Of a stretch of DNA of 64,000 bases, positions 26,987 to 36,239 are shown piece after piece. The stretch covers positions 558,001 through 622,000 of the forward strand of contig CANXME010001461.1 of NCBI GenBank assembly GCA_948144175.1, in the 5' to 3' direction. A program made the translations under genes and the position numbers. Within the stretch, counting starts at the first letter, position 1. Every line of letters begins with the position of its first letter. Below the pieces are notes generated by a model that did no database searches, was not told where the DNA came from, and saw only the letters and a list, made by a program, of their open reading frames with translations. The DNA comes from Closterium sp. NIES-65. Lineage: Eukaryota > Streptophyta > Zygnematophyceae > Desmidiales > Closteriaceae.

Positions 26987-29854
26987 GTAGACGCCGTTGA
27001 CCCGGTTGAGGTTACTGGTGACTCTGGTGCTGCTGCGGGTGCTGGGCCTGGGGGTGCTGACTCTGGGGGTGCTGTGCGCGGGGGTGCTGAGCCTGGGGGT
27101 GCTACTGCTGGGGGTGCTGGGCCTGAGGGTGCTACTGCGGAGGGTGCGGAGCCTGGGGGTGCTGAGCCGGGGAGTGCTGTGCCTGGAGGTGCTGGGTCTG
27201 GGGGTGCTGGGTCGGGAGCTGCTGAGCCTGGGGGTGCTGAGCTGGGAGCTGCTGAGCCTGGGGGTGCTGCGTCTGGAGCTGCTGAGCCTGGGGTTTCTCC
27301 TGCTGCTGCGTCTCGCCGGGTGCCCCTCTCTCCACAGGAGCTGCGCGAGTGGTTCGCTCGCCGCTGGAGGCGTGCTGCTGAGTCTGGAGGTGCTGCTGGA
27401 GCTGGAGCTGGAGCTTCTTTGACCGTCGAGGGTGCGGGTGCTGCCGGTCCCGGAGCTGCTGGACCTGCGGGTCCTCCTGGAGCTGGAGCTGCTGAGGGCG
27501 TTGGTGCTGAGCCTACTGCTGTTGGTCCTGCCGCTGGAGGTGTGGGTGGCGCTGGTGCTGTCGCTGAGGGTGCTGGTGCTGTCCCTGCTGAGTCTGGAGC
27601 TGCCGCGCGGCCTCGGCCGTACTTCGTTCCGCTCCTGCAGCAGGTTCTTGGTCTTTCTCCTCCAGTAGAGGGTCCACCGCCTGTCCAGTTGCAGTCCCTG
27701 CTGGAGCCTTCCTCTCCACTGCCTGCTCCCTCTCCTTACACTGGTCCTACTGGAGGTCTTGCTGAGCGTCGTGAGCCTGCGTCTCGTCCCGCGTCGCCTG
27801 TTCGTGCTGCTCGCGCTAGTGGTCGCAGTTCGCGTCAGCGTCCTCCTCCTGTCCCTGGCACGCACCGGATGTCTTTGCGTCCGTCCACTGCTCCTCTGCG
27901 TGCCCCTTTGCCTTCTCCTCCTGAGTCCTCTCTTCCTGCGCTTGCCGACCCTGAGTCGGACTCTCTTCGTGTTGCCAGTCCTACTGTCACGCGTCTGCTT
28001 GCTACTGTCGTCACTGACCCCTCTTTTGAGTCCACTGCTGCGTCTGCTCTAGTCGCTGAGCTCGTCGACTTTGCTGCTCGCTGTCGTCTCGACTACGCTG
28101 CTAGTCTTGTTGCTGAGTCTGCGTCTGTCTGTCCTCCGTCCGTCGGGGGTGAGTGTGCTCTTGGCACGGACGTCCTAGAGGACAGGCAGGAGGAGTTACA
28201 GTGTCTAGCGGCTGCTTCACCTCATCTCGCGTCTGTACTGCTTGCCCCTGAGGGAGACCCGGATGCACTAGACATCCCGACTCCGCGTTCTTACGCGGAG
28301 GCCGTAGAGGGTCCCTACTCCTCTCAGTGGCAGGCAGCTATGGATGCAGAGATGGCTTCCTGGAAGTCCACAGGCACCTACGTTGACGCGGTTCCCCCTC
28401 CTGGGGCGAACATCGTCAGTGGCATGTGGATCTTCAGGGTGAAGCGGCCGCCGGGCTCTCCACCTGTCTTCAAGGCACGGTACGTTGCTCGTGGCTTCAG
28501 TCCGCGGCAGGGAGTTGACTACTTTCAGACCTTCTCTCCCACCCCGAAGATGACTACTCTTTGGGTGCTGCTGCACATAGCCGCTCAGCGCGACTACGAG
28601 CTTCACTCTCTCGACTTCAGCACTGCGTTCTTGCAGGGTAGCCTGCACGAGGAGATCTGGCTTCGCCGTCCACCTGGCTTCACTGGGACTTTCCCTCCTG
28701 GCACCCAGTGGAGCCTCCGACGGCCAGTCTACGGTCTCCGCCAGGCACCGCGTGAGTGGCACGACACACTGAGGACTACGCTTGCGGCTCTTGGGTTTGC
28801 TCATTCTACTGCTGACCCGTCGCTGTTTCTTCGCACCGACACTTCCCTGCCGCCGTTCTACATCCTCGTGTACGTCGACGACTTGGTCTTTGCCACAGCG
28901 GACACTGCTGGACTCGCCTACGTGAAGTCCGAGCTGCTGAAGAGACACACGTGCACAGACCTGGGTGAACTGCGCAGCTACCTTGGCTTGCAGATCACTC
29001 GGGACAGAGCACGCCGCACCATTACCTTGACTCAGTCACATATGGTGCAGCAGGTCCTTCAGCGCTTCGGCTTCACGTACTCCTCGCCTCAGGCCACTCC
29101 TCTGCCTACTCGCCACTCACTCTCAGCTCTGCCTTCGGATGAGTCCGTAGAGTCGAGTGGTCCGTATGCAGAGCTTGTTGGCTGCCTCATGTACCTGATG
29201 ACCTGCACACGACCTGACCTTGCATACCCTCTGAGCATTCTTGCACGCTATGTTGCTCCTGGGAGACACAGACCGGAGCACATGGCTGCAGCGAAGAGGG
29301 TATTGCGCTACCTGTGCAGCACGTCGGGCATGGGGCTAGTGCTTGGAGGGCGGAGTCCAGTGGTCCTTACCGGCCACGCGGACGCTTCTTGGGCTGACGA
29401 CCAGGCTACGCAGCGGTCGTCACAGGGTTACACCTTCAGCCTTGGTTCCGGCTCTGTCTCGTGGCGGTCTACTCGCTCGTCTTCGGTTCTCGGCTCCAGT
29501 TGTGAGGCTGAGATCTACGCCGGGGCCATGGCTGCACAGGAGCTTCGCTGGCTCACCTACCTGCTGACTGACCTTGGAGAGCCGCCTCGTTCTCCTCCAG
29601 TGCTGTACGTAGACAACAAGGCCATGCTGGCCTTGTGTCGAGAGCAGCGCTTGGAGCACAGAACGAAGCACATTGCTCTCCGCTACTTCCTTGCTCGTGA
29701 GCTGCAGCAGCGTGGTCAGTTGCGACTTGCGTACGTGGCCTCTGAGGCCAACACTGCTGATGTGTTCACCAAGGCACTCGCGCCTTGTGACCATCAGCGC
29801 TTTTGCACCCAGCTGGGTCTTGTACTTGTCTTGCCTCACTTGCTCTCCTCTTGA
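26987..29854 (+). CDS. pol: Copia linker, reverse transcriptase and RNase H (element D)
   Basis: In frame with the upstream part; the first ATG is at 27074. The linker has decapeptide-like repeats of GGAEPGGA type, the SPQELREWFARRW motif (about 27335) and PRPYFVPLLQQVLGL. The RT follows (VSGMWIFRVKR, KARYVARGFS, LDFSTAFLQG, YVDDLVF near 28873), then RNase H (GHADASWADD, SSCEAEIYAGAM, VDNKAMLALC) and the C-terminus ANTADVFTKAL. All family blocks are intact. Without readthrough of the TAG, or an internal start, it would not be made as part of the polyprotein. Confidence 0.88.
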   Translation, partial: VDAVDPVEVTGDSGAAAGAGPGGADSGGAVRGGAEPGGATAGGAGPEGATAEGAEPGGAEPGSAVPGGAGSGGAGSGAAEPGGAELGAAEPGGAASGAAEPGVSPAAASRRVPLSPQELREWFARRWRRAAESGGAAGAGAGASLTVEGAGAAGPGAAGPAGPPGAGAAEGVGAEPTAVGPAAGGVGGAGAVAEGAGAVPAESGAAARPRPYFVPLLQQVLGLSPPVEGPPPVQLQSLLEPSSPLPAPSPYTGPTGGLAERREPASRPASPVRAARASGRSSRQRPPPVPGTHRMSLRPSTAPLRAPLPSPPESSLPALADPESDSLRVASPTVTRLLATVVTDPSFESTAASALVAELVDFAARCRLDYAASLVAESASVCPPSVGGECALGTDVLEDRQEELQCLAAASPHLASVLLAPEGDPDALDIPTPRSYAEAVEGPYSSQWQAAMDAEMASWKSTGTYVDAVPPPGANIVSGMWIFRVKRPPGSPPVFKARYVARGFSPRQGVDYFQTFSPTPKMTTLWVLLHIAAQRDYELHSLDFSTAFLQGSLHEEIWLRRPPGFTGTFPPGTQWSLRRPVYGLRQAPREWHDTLRTTLAALGFAHSTADPSLFLRTDTSLPPFYILVYVDDLVFATADTAGLAYVKSELLKRHTCTDLGELRSYLGLQITRDRARRTITLTQSHMVQQVLQRFGFTYSSPQATPLPTRHSLSALPSDESVESSGPYAELVGCLMYLMTCTRPDLAYPLSILARYVAPGRHRPEHMAAAKRVLRYLCSTSGMGLVLGGRSPVVLTGHADASWADDQATQRSSQGYTFSLGSGSVSWRSTRSSSVLGSSCEAEIYAGAMAAQELRWLTYLLTDLGEPPRSPPVLYVDNKAMLALCREQRLEHRTKHIALRYFLARELQQRGQLRLAYVASEANTADVFTKALAPCDHQRFCTQLGLVLVLPHLLSS

Positions 29855-30195
29855 CTTCACTTGTACTGTGACATATATATATACCTGCTCTTGCTTGTCT
29901 AGTTTTATATATATGTCTGTACTCCTGCATGTGAACTGGCCTCTGGCCCTGCTCTTGTGCTCGGACTGTGTGGTGACTTTGTGATCCACCCTGAGCTTGC
30001 TTTGCTTTGCTTTGCTTGACTGGTCTTGTGACCCCTTGTTCTCCCCCACTTAGCCTATGGGGGTGTGTCAGAGTATTATAGCTGATGCATGTTTGTAGGC
30101 TATAGTGGGGTAGCACATATGGGGTACAGCTTTCTAGGGTTGTATTTGTACCCAACTCTGACTTAGTCATTTCATTCCTGTTCACTTGTTTCACA
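29855..30195 (+). repeat. 3' UTR, polypurine tract and 3' LTR of copia D
   Basis: The 3' UTR carries the family blocks and ends CTATGGGGGTG (polypurine tract, about 30055-30065). LTR 30066-30195 is identical to the 5' LTR and is followed by AGAGC. Confidence 0.92.
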
Positions 30196-30200
30196 AGAGC

Positions 30201-30652
30201 AAGCGGAGCTGCTGGAGGACTTGCGCGCGTACCTGCTGCACGCGGAATACAAGGCGCAGCGCGAAGACCCAGCGGGCGGGCTCGAACTCATCTCGCACGC
30301 TCTCAACCTCATCTCGGGGCGTTTCGAGGTGCTTCAAGTGGAGGACGCATCCGACTTCCGCACGACGAAGCGCTTCAAGTTGTACCAGCAGAAGAGCCTG
30401 CTGACTTCTCGACCCTTCAAGCAGGCGGTCGCAGACATGGCGGCAATGGACCGTGCGGCAAGCGGATATGCTCGTGCCAACCGCGGCGGAAACAACGCGC
30501 CGTTGCCGTTTTTACCCAAGCGGGGCCCCCCGCCCACGGCCAATTGCCGCGGGTTTCGGGGCTCGTGCTTCCGCTGCGGCCAGCCGGGCCACGTGGCAAG
30601 TGCCTGCCCTAGGAACGGGCACGGCGGCCAAGGACCCACTCCGGTGGTGTAG
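30201..30652 (+). CDS. gag: DIRS Gag, C-terminal part with zinc knuckle
   Basis: Continues the frame broken at 22846. It holds a helical segment (EDLRAYLLHAEYKAQ, LELISHALNLISGRFEVLQ), a basic linker and a canonical knuckle CFRCGQPGHVASAC (Cys-x2-Cys-x4-His-x4-Cys) before the stop at 30650-30652. The match of frame on both sides of the copia shows that this is one gene split by the insertion. Confidence 0.8.
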
Positions 30653-31170
30653 GAGCGGGCCATGGGAATAGGCGCTTGAGCGCTAGGCACGGTGCACTTT
30701 TGAGTGCGAAAACTGTGGGCAACCCTAGGGGTTTGCGATGGCAAGAGGCCAGCCCTAGTGAAGGGTAGGAATATGCTTTGGGCCTAGGATAGGGAAGGGG
30801 AGCAACAACCCCCTCGGTCCCATGTGGTTCACCGCTCGGTAGCATGATGCATGCTAGGAGAGCATTGCTATGTGTGTTGGTTGATTTGATTAAAAAAAAA
30901 AAAAAAAAAAAAACTACCTTCTTAAAGGCCTACTGTTTTGGCAAAGAGACTCTGAAACAATCAAGAGGAGGATCAGAAAGAGAGAGAGAGAGAGTGTGTG
31001 TGCGAGAGAGAGCGAGAGAGAGAGAGAGGGGGAGAAAGTAAGAGAGAAAGAGAAAGAACGAGATACAACATGGTGGGCACGCATGTCCAGGATTCTACGC
31101 ACCAGCCCCCATGAACTACGAGTAAGAGAGAGCATGAAAGAGAGAGGGAGAGGGAGAGAGCGAGAGAGAT

Positions 31171-31226
<56 letters not shown>

Positions 31227-31289
31227 AGAGAGAAAGAGAGAAAGAGAAAGAGAGAACAAGAGAGAATAAGAGAAACACAATGGACAAGT
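30653..31289 (+). repeat. A-run and GA-rich microsatellite between DIRS gag and RT
   Basis: A run of about 21 A near 30891 is followed by long (AG)n and mixed GA tracts (about 30979-31263), interrupted by a unique block near 31067-31125. No conserved coding. The Ser/Leu-repeat frames on the minus strand are a by-product of the GA tract. The tract may come from expansion during reverse transcription or replication. Confidence 0.75.
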
Positions 31290-33539
31290 GTGTCCATGGC
31301 CATAAGCATCATCTCCCATGCACTAAGGGCAGGCACAACCACATCCTACCGAGTGCACGCTGGGCCGATAAAAAAGAAAAAAAAAGGAGGAAACGAGGAG
31401 AAGAAGAAGCGCCGTTTCGCGCCCGACACATTCGTTGACATTTCCGTCCGTTGTTATTTTCTTCACACATTTGATCAATGGTTGCCCGTACATGTACATG
31501 CACACACATGCTTTAACATGGAATACTCAACCCGTATACCACTTGGCCTCCCATGCACAGGAGCACGACGGTGCGAGGCGGCATGCTACGATGACCCGTA
31601 CGAATTTTCCGTTACAGACAGAACTATTACACAGATGCGCGGTCGTCTTCGCGCGACCTTTGCGTGGTGGAGCTCATGGTGCCCCAGCAGCCTCGTTCTC
31701 TCCGTCATCGCCAAGGGTTACTGGTTGCCATGGAGCCACGGCCCACCACAACCTTTCCACGATCGCAATCATGTCGGGGCAAACACGCATGCTACGTTCA
31801 CACGTACCGCCATCCAAGAACTCATAGAGACGGGAGCGGCAGATCCGATGGCCGCAACGGAGCTCAAGTGCATAAGTCCACTTAACGTGGTCGAGCAAAA
31901 AGACAAATGCAGGCTCATTCTTGATCTGAGAAAGGTCAACGCTAACTTGATTGTCCCCAAGTTCAAGTACGAGGGGCTCAGCCGTGTCGCCGACCTGGCG
32001 CGCGTTGGGGACTGGATGTTCCCCATTGATCTCAAATCCGGTTACCATCACATCGACATCCACCCATCGTGCTGGAAGTTCCTTGGCTTCGAATTCGATA
32101 GGCGCACATACGCATTTCGTTCACTACCATTCGGCCTCGCGACGGCTCCATTCGTCTTTACACCGCTCATCAAGCAACTAGCTCGGCGTTGGCGAGAACA
32201 AGGCATCCGAGTCGTACCTTACGTGGATGACATCTTATTCCTCTGCCAGTCGAAAGCCGATGCGCAAGCAATCTGCCAGCAGGTGATATTGGACCTCAAA
32301 GAGGCAGGCCTTGTGATAAACGCGAAGAAATCACAACTGTCACCATCGCAACATCTCCGATTCCTGGGCGTAGAACTGGAGACCGACACCGGCCGATTCT
32401 CCATCGGTCCCGACCGACGAGCCTCACTACATGCAACCATCCGGAACCTCCTGAGCGCAAGCAGGGCATGCCGACCAGTCCCGGTCCGCCACGTGGCCAG
32501 AATCACTGGCATGCTTGCATCGATGGGTGTCGCACTTGGCGCGACCGCTCGCGCATTCAACCACGCTATGTTACAAGTGATCAACGAAGCACCGTCATGG
32601 AAAAGCAGCGTGGTTATCCCCCCATCTGCAGCAGAGGAGCTCCAATTTTGGCTCGAGGAATTTGACCATTTCAACGGCGCACCTTTTCACGTCAGGAACA
32701 GCTACGACGCAGTAATCCATGTGGATGCCAGCTCTCATGGTTGGGGCGCCACTCTGACCACATTTCCGGGCGGCCTCGAAGAAGCTAGTGCAACCATGTC
32801 AGAGCCGCTACAAGGAACGTCCAGCACGCGACGCGAGATCGAAGGCGTCCTTTGGGCGCTCCAAACATACGCGACCAACATCAAGCAAAAACACGTTCTC
32901 GTGCGGGTGGACAACCAGGGCGTGTTCTTCATCCTTCGAAAAGGCGGCTCTCACAGCCCCGACCTCGCAATGGCATGCAAGAGCATCATCCGAACATGCA
33001 TGGAGCCTGGCACGCGCTTGATCATCGAATGGATCCCGCGCGAGCTCAATACACACGCCGACGAACTCTCAAAAATGGTTGACCACGACGATTACGCGCT
33101 GAAAACGCCGTGGTTCCGCATCTTGGAACGTCGTTGGGGGCCCCACTCCATCGACCTCTTCGCAAACTCCCGCAACACCCAACTGCCGCGCTTCTGCACA
33201 AAGATTCCCCACCCAGAAGCTATCGCAGTTGATGCGTTCTCGATCGCGTGGACACCCGAAAACAACTTCGCCTTCCCCCCGCCCCAACTGGTCCCAGCCG
33301 TCCTCCATCACGCACAACGCACCCATGCATCACTCACACTGATAGTTCCGCACTGGCCAGGCGCAAGCTGGTGGCCACTTTTGCAACCCTCCCCATGCAC
33401 TTGGGCTCCACACATCCACGCGCACATCCCTCTGACACACGGAAGCCAATGCCTAGACGCAGGGTCCCATTCCAATGCTTTCTCAGGCATGGGACTACCG
33501 CACAGCCCAATTATTGCACTGAGAATGGCATTTGACTAA
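31290..33539 (+). CDS. pol: DIRS reverse transcriptase-RNase H
   Basis: Open for 749 codons from 31290. The true start may be later, because the homologous part begins near 31640 with LVLSVIAKGYWLPW, a typical DIRS RT start. RT blocks: LILDLRKVNANL, FPIDLKSGYHHI, LPFGLATAPFVF, the YVDDILF active site (near 32221) and LRFLGVELE. RNase H follows with HVDASSHGWGA and VRVDNQGVFF, then WIPRELNTHADELSK and DLFANSRN, which are characteristic of the DIRS RNase H tail. I see no methyltransferase domain after it. It copies the element RNA; the product is then inserted by the recombinase encoded next. Confidence 0.88.
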   Translation: MSMAISIISHALRAGTTTSYRVHAGPIKKKKKGGNEEKKKRRFAPDTFVDISVRCYFLHTFDQWLPVHVHAHTCFNMEYSTRIPLGLPCTGARRCEAACYDDPYEFSVTDRTITQMRGRLRATFAWWSSWCPSSLVLSVIAKGYWLPWSHGPPQPFHDRNHVGANTHATFTRTAIQELIETGAADPMAATELKCISPLNVVEQKDKCRLILDLRKVNANLIVPKFKYEGLSRVADLARVGDWMFPIDLKSGYHHIDIHPSCWKFLGFEFDRRTYAFRSLPFGLATAPFVFTPLIKQLARRWREQGIRVVPYVDDILFLCQSKADAQAICQQVILDLKEAGLVINAKKSQLSPSQHLRFLGVELETDTGRFSIGPDRRASLHATIRNLLSASRACRPVPVRHVARITGMLASMGVALGATARAFNHAMLQVINEAPSWKSSVVIPPSAAEELQFWLEEFDHFNGAPFHVRNSYDAVIHVDASSHGWGATLTTFPGGLEEASATMSEPLQGTSSTRREIEGVLWALQTYATNIKQKHVLVRVDNQGVFFILRKGGSHSPDLAMACKSIIRTCMEPGTRLIIEWIPRELNTHADELSKMVDHDDYALKTPWFRILERRWGPHSIDLFANSRNTQLPRFCTKIPHPEAIAVDAFSIAWTPENNFAFPPPQLVPAVLHHAQRTHASLTLIVPHWPGASWWPLLQPSPCTWAPHIHAHIPLTHGSQCLDAGSHSNAFSGMGLPHSPIIALRMAFD

Positions 33540-33568
33540 TTCAAAACATCAACGCCCTGTGTTCAGAT

Positions 33569-34603
33569 TTGCTCCCAAAGTTACACGACCAAATGATCAA
33601 CATGCTCGCGCAATCTCGCGCCGATTCTACGATCCGGACATACGAACCATACTGGGCCAAGTTTCAAGCCTTCTGCACAAAAGTGAACAGCCCATTTCTT
33701 CCGGCATCCGACATGACCCTCGCGCTCTACCTGGTACATGCAATCCGACGCAAAGCCACCCTGTCCGTGGTGCAGTTGACGTGCTCGGCGGTCAGCTTCG
33801 CTCATCGCATGACTGGGAGCAAATGCCCGACAACCGGACCGTTCACCACCCAAGTCCGTGACTGTGCAAAACGACACTACCCTCGCCCTACTCGTATGAA
33901 GGAACCCGTATCGATCCAACAAGTCCGGGACATGGCCGCGAGTTACTTGCAGTCCGACGATCCAGCGACGTTTCAGAAAGGGTTGATCCCCATCCTCATG
34001 TACTCAGGATTCCTGCGATATTCGGACCTGGCAGCCATAAAATGGCAAGACATCCAATTCGACGACGAGGTCATGTGGATTCTCATACCACACTCCAAGA
34101 CCGATCAGGCTGGTCATGGCACTTGGATTCCCATTGCAGCAACGACAGACCCTTGTTGCCCAGTGCGCTGCACCCGACGCTTCATCCAACTGGCCGGCTA
34201 TGGCCCACAGTCAGAGGGACCATTGATTCGGGTCTTCGGCCATGCTTCAACCAGCGAGGGCCAAGCAAGGCCACCCTCATACACCACGATCCGGAACTGG
34301 TGCAAGGAAGCCTTCGCAAAAGTGGGCCTTGGAGACCTGCAGCTCGGCACACATTCTTTCCGAAAAGGTGCAGCCACAGTAGCAGCCAACACGGGCGTGC
34401 CAGACAGGGTCTTCAAACGGCTGGGCAGATGGCGAAGCGACTCAGCAAAGGAAATGTATGTTACACCATACGTCGAGCCTCTTATCGAAGCCTCCCGTAA
34501 CCTACAAGACCTGACGCATGCAGCGTCGTCGGCACAACACTCAGAGGCACTCGTACGCAACCGGAGGCCCCCGCTGCCCATGTCTCAGAGACCCCATTTG
34601 TAA
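33569..34603 (+). CDS. DIRS tyrosine recombinase
   Basis: 344 codons, 29 nt after the RT stop. The N-terminal DNA-binding part includes STIRTYEPYWAKFQAFC. The catalytic part has Arg in SGFLRYSDLAAI, Lys near HSKTDQ, the HSFRKGAAT box (His-x2-Arg), Trp in GRWRSDS in place of the second His, and the nucleophile Tyr in MYVTPY. These fit the tyrosine recombinase fold used by DIRS and Crypton elements. The last codons and TAA lie inside repeat B1, so the coding end is part of the split repeat. Confidence 0.9.
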   Translation: MLPKLHDQMINMLAQSRADSTIRTYEPYWAKFQAFCTKVNSPFLPASDMTLALYLVHAIRRKATLSVVQLTCSAVSFAHRMTGSKCPTTGPFTTQVRDCAKRHYPRPTRMKEPVSIQQVRDMAASYLQSDDPATFQKGLIPILMYSGFLRYSDLAAIKWQDIQFDDEVMWILIPHSKTDQAGHGTWIPIAATTDPCCPVRCTRRFIQLAGYGPQSEGPLIRVFGHASTSEGQARPPSYTTIRNWCKEAFAKVGLGDLQLGTHSFRKGAATVAANTGVPDRVFKRLGRWRSDSAKEMYVTPYVEPLIEASRNLQDLTHAASSAQHSEALVRNRRPPLPMSQRPHL

Positions 34604-34652
34604 TGAGAACGATGCCAATTGATAAGAATAAGAAAGCAAGCTTTCTCAATAT
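34594..34652 (+). repeat. DIRS split repeat B1
   Basis: 59 bp, identical by eye to B2 (34955-35013). It overlaps the recombinase stop codon at its left and shares its final AT with the start of A2, the expected recombination core. Confidence 0.88.
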
Positions 34653-34835
34653 TATAATTTTTAAACACACATTGTGTTTTTTAAAATTGTGTATTGTGAA
34701 AGCGAAGCTGCTTGTACTGCTCAATTGGCATCGTCGAAGCGCGCTAAACGCCCTTCTCCAACTACAAAAACCGTGGGTTGGAGTTCATTTCCCTCCACCC
34801 ACGTTTCTCGATTTTCAAACGGCTCACTCAACACT
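34651..34835 (+). repeat. DIRS split repeat A2
   Basis: 185 bp, identical by eye to A1. It directly follows B1, giving the B1-A2 joint expected in split direct repeat elements. Confidence 0.88.
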
Positions 34836-34954
34836 CCCACCACCCACCCCAGAGTAAACCGCCTTGCTAATGCCACTTGGATAGGGTACATCTTAGCTAG
34901 TGTTATTCGATTGCACCAGCTTGTGCTCAACGTTGATGCAAATGTTGTAATAAG

Positions 34955-35013
34955 CCATTTGTAATGAGAACGATGCCAATTGATAAGAATAAGAAAGCAA
35001 GCTTTCTCAATAT
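34955..35013 (+). repeat. DIRS split repeat B2
   Basis: 59-bp right end of the element. A 119-bp unique spacer (34836-34954) separates A2 from B2. The AT-rich host repeat resumes at 35014. Confidence 0.88.
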
Positions 35014-35287
35014 GTATTATTGCATCATCAATCATTTTGTCCCAATTTATTCAGTTGCAAGTGTTGGGCTGAGAAAAGCTGTTTGGATAGTTTTCAACGA
35101 CTTAGGCTCAGAGTGATCTATTAACGGAAGCGTCTTAATGAAAGACTGGTTGAACCACCTTACATTGGTGTGTGAGAACAAGACGAATTGAACAATAGCA
35201 TAGAAATACAGGGCATTTATATGATTACAGAGACGACTCGGGTAACTGCTCAATAGCGAGTCAGTTATTTGTCAAAATGCTATAATT
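35014..35287 (+). repeat. AT-rich repeat, copy 1, right part
   Basis: Resumes with GTATTATTGCATCATCAATC and continues to TGCTATAATT. It is the same order as in 36330-36604, with scattered mismatches. It contains GTAACTGCTCAATAGCGAG. No coding. The nature of the repeat is unknown. Confidence 0.75.
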
Positions 35288-35337
35288 TTCTAGTATGCAG
35301 TGGAGTACTCTATAGTGAGTACAACCCAAATTAGGGT
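35288..35337 (+). repeat. 5' fragment of an F-type copia LTR
   Basis: CTAGTATGCAGTGG and CTCTATAGTGAGTACAACCC match the piece at 53409-53444. The fragment is cut where copia G begins. Confidence 0.6.
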
Positions 35338-35470
35338 TGTTAAACTATATATATAATGTAAGGGTGTAGGCTGTAGTGGGGTAGCACATATGGGGTACAA
35401 CACATTGGTAGGGTTTGTACTTGTACCCAATCTTCCCAATAGTCAATCATTCCTGACTAGTTTCTAAGAT
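35338..35470 (+). repeat. 5' LTR of copia fragment G
   Basis: 133 bp from TGTTAAAC to TTTCTAAGA, with the family core TAGTGGGGTAGCACATATGG. The terminal CA is changed to GA. It is followed by a primer site. Confidence 0.65.
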
Positions 35471-35517
35471 GGTATCTAGAGCAGTAGGTCTTTAGGACCT
35501 AAAATTAGCGCCCACCT
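35471..35517 (+). promoter_or_regulatory. Primer binding site, hairpin and GCGCCCACC (copia G)
   Basis: TGGTATCTAGAGC, then a 5-bp stem AGGTC with GACCT (35486-35500), then GCGCCCACC (35509-35517), a one-base variant of the family motif. Confidence 0.6.
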
Positions 35518-36074
35518 GTTATCGCGTTACCTCACCTACGGCCTTGCCTGCCTGCCTGCCTGCCTTGCTTGCTGGCCGCGCGCGCCTTGGCTGCACGCGC
35601 GCGTATCTTTATTTTTAGCGCGTGCTATTGGTGCAGCCGCCTCCGCAGCCCGCTGCAGCGCCGCGCGCCGTGCTTGCACCCTGCGCCGAGCCTGCGTCGC
35701 CCGCGCACCGCTCGCGCAGCCCGTGACAAGCCCGCGCAGCCCGCCGCCGCGCGCAGCCCGCTTAGGCCCTGTGCGCCGCGTCCGTCGCCAGCGCGGCCGC
35801 TGCTGCCCCGCGCACCGCGTTTGCCGCCCGCGCAACCCGCTGCTGCCCCGTACGCCGCTGTAGAAGCCCGCGCGCGGCCCGCTGCTGCCTTGCGAGCTGC
35901 CTTAGGAGCCCGCGCGTGGCCCGCTGCTGCAGCCTACGCGCGGCTTGCGACTGCCCCGCGCGCTGCCTGAGCTGCCTTTGCCTGCTGCCTACTGCCTGCT
36001 GCATGCTGCCTTTGCCTTTGCCTGCTGCCTGCTGCCTACTGCCTTTGCCTACTGGCTTTACCTGCACTGCGATT
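35518..36074 (+). repeat. GC-rich leader of copia G
   Basis: Repeats of the type CCGCTGCTGCC and CCCGCGCGC (35570-35960), then repeats of GCCTGCTGCC / GCCTTTGCC (35970-36050) up to the gag ATG. Confidence 0.6.
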
Positions 36075-36239
36075 ATGGCGACGCTTAATGTTCTCGCGTT
36101 TGAGCCTGACGGTCGCCCGATGGAGTTCGCTGTGTGGCTTGACGATCTCCAACTTTTCCTTCTGACCGATGCCAAAGACGGCGTTTCACTGTTCGATTAC
36201 GTGTCTGGCACTGCCGTTGCTCCTGCTGACGATGCTACT
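36075..36239 (+). pseudogene. gag: Copia gag start, truncated (element G)
   Basis: 55 codons of the family Gag N-terminus (MATLNVLAFEPDGRP, VWLDDLQLFLL, VSLFDYVSG) before the AT-rich repeat replaces it at about 36236. Nothing else of G is seen, so the rest was deleted or displaced. Confidence 0.75.

Larger units (their letters stand above)
22847..30195 (+). mobile_element. Ty1/copia element D, full length, recent
   Basis: A 7349-bp plus-strand copia. The two 130-bp LTRs (22847-22976 and 30066-30195) read identical and are flanked by a perfect AGAGC duplication (22842-22846 and 30196-30200). It has a primer site, GC-rich leader, a gag-pol frame of 1968 codons (23951-29854) with one in-frame TAG at 26984-26986, a 3' UTR and a polypurine tract. 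It inserted into the gag of the DIRS element. It is the most complete member of its family here. Confidence 0.93.
21799..35013 (+). mobile_element. DIRS-order tyrosine-recombinase retrotransposon with split direct repeats
   Basis: Order on the plus strand: A1 (21799-21983), gag (22096-22846 then 30201-30652), RT-RNase H (31290-33539), tyrosine recombinase (33569-34603), B1 (34594-34652), A2 (34651-34835), B2 (34955-35013). A1 and A2 (185 bp) and B1 and B2 (59 bp) look identical. This A1-ORFs-B1-A2-B2 layout is that of PAT and kangaroo type DIRS elements, which integrate by a recombinase through a circular intermediate and make no target duplication. Without the copia insertion the element is about 5.9 kb and all frames are open, so it was recently mobile before copia D broke gag. 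Confidence 0.9.

Noticed and set aside
30914..31342. Ser-Leu repeat proteins on the minus strand
   Set aside because: Translation of the GA microsatellite only.
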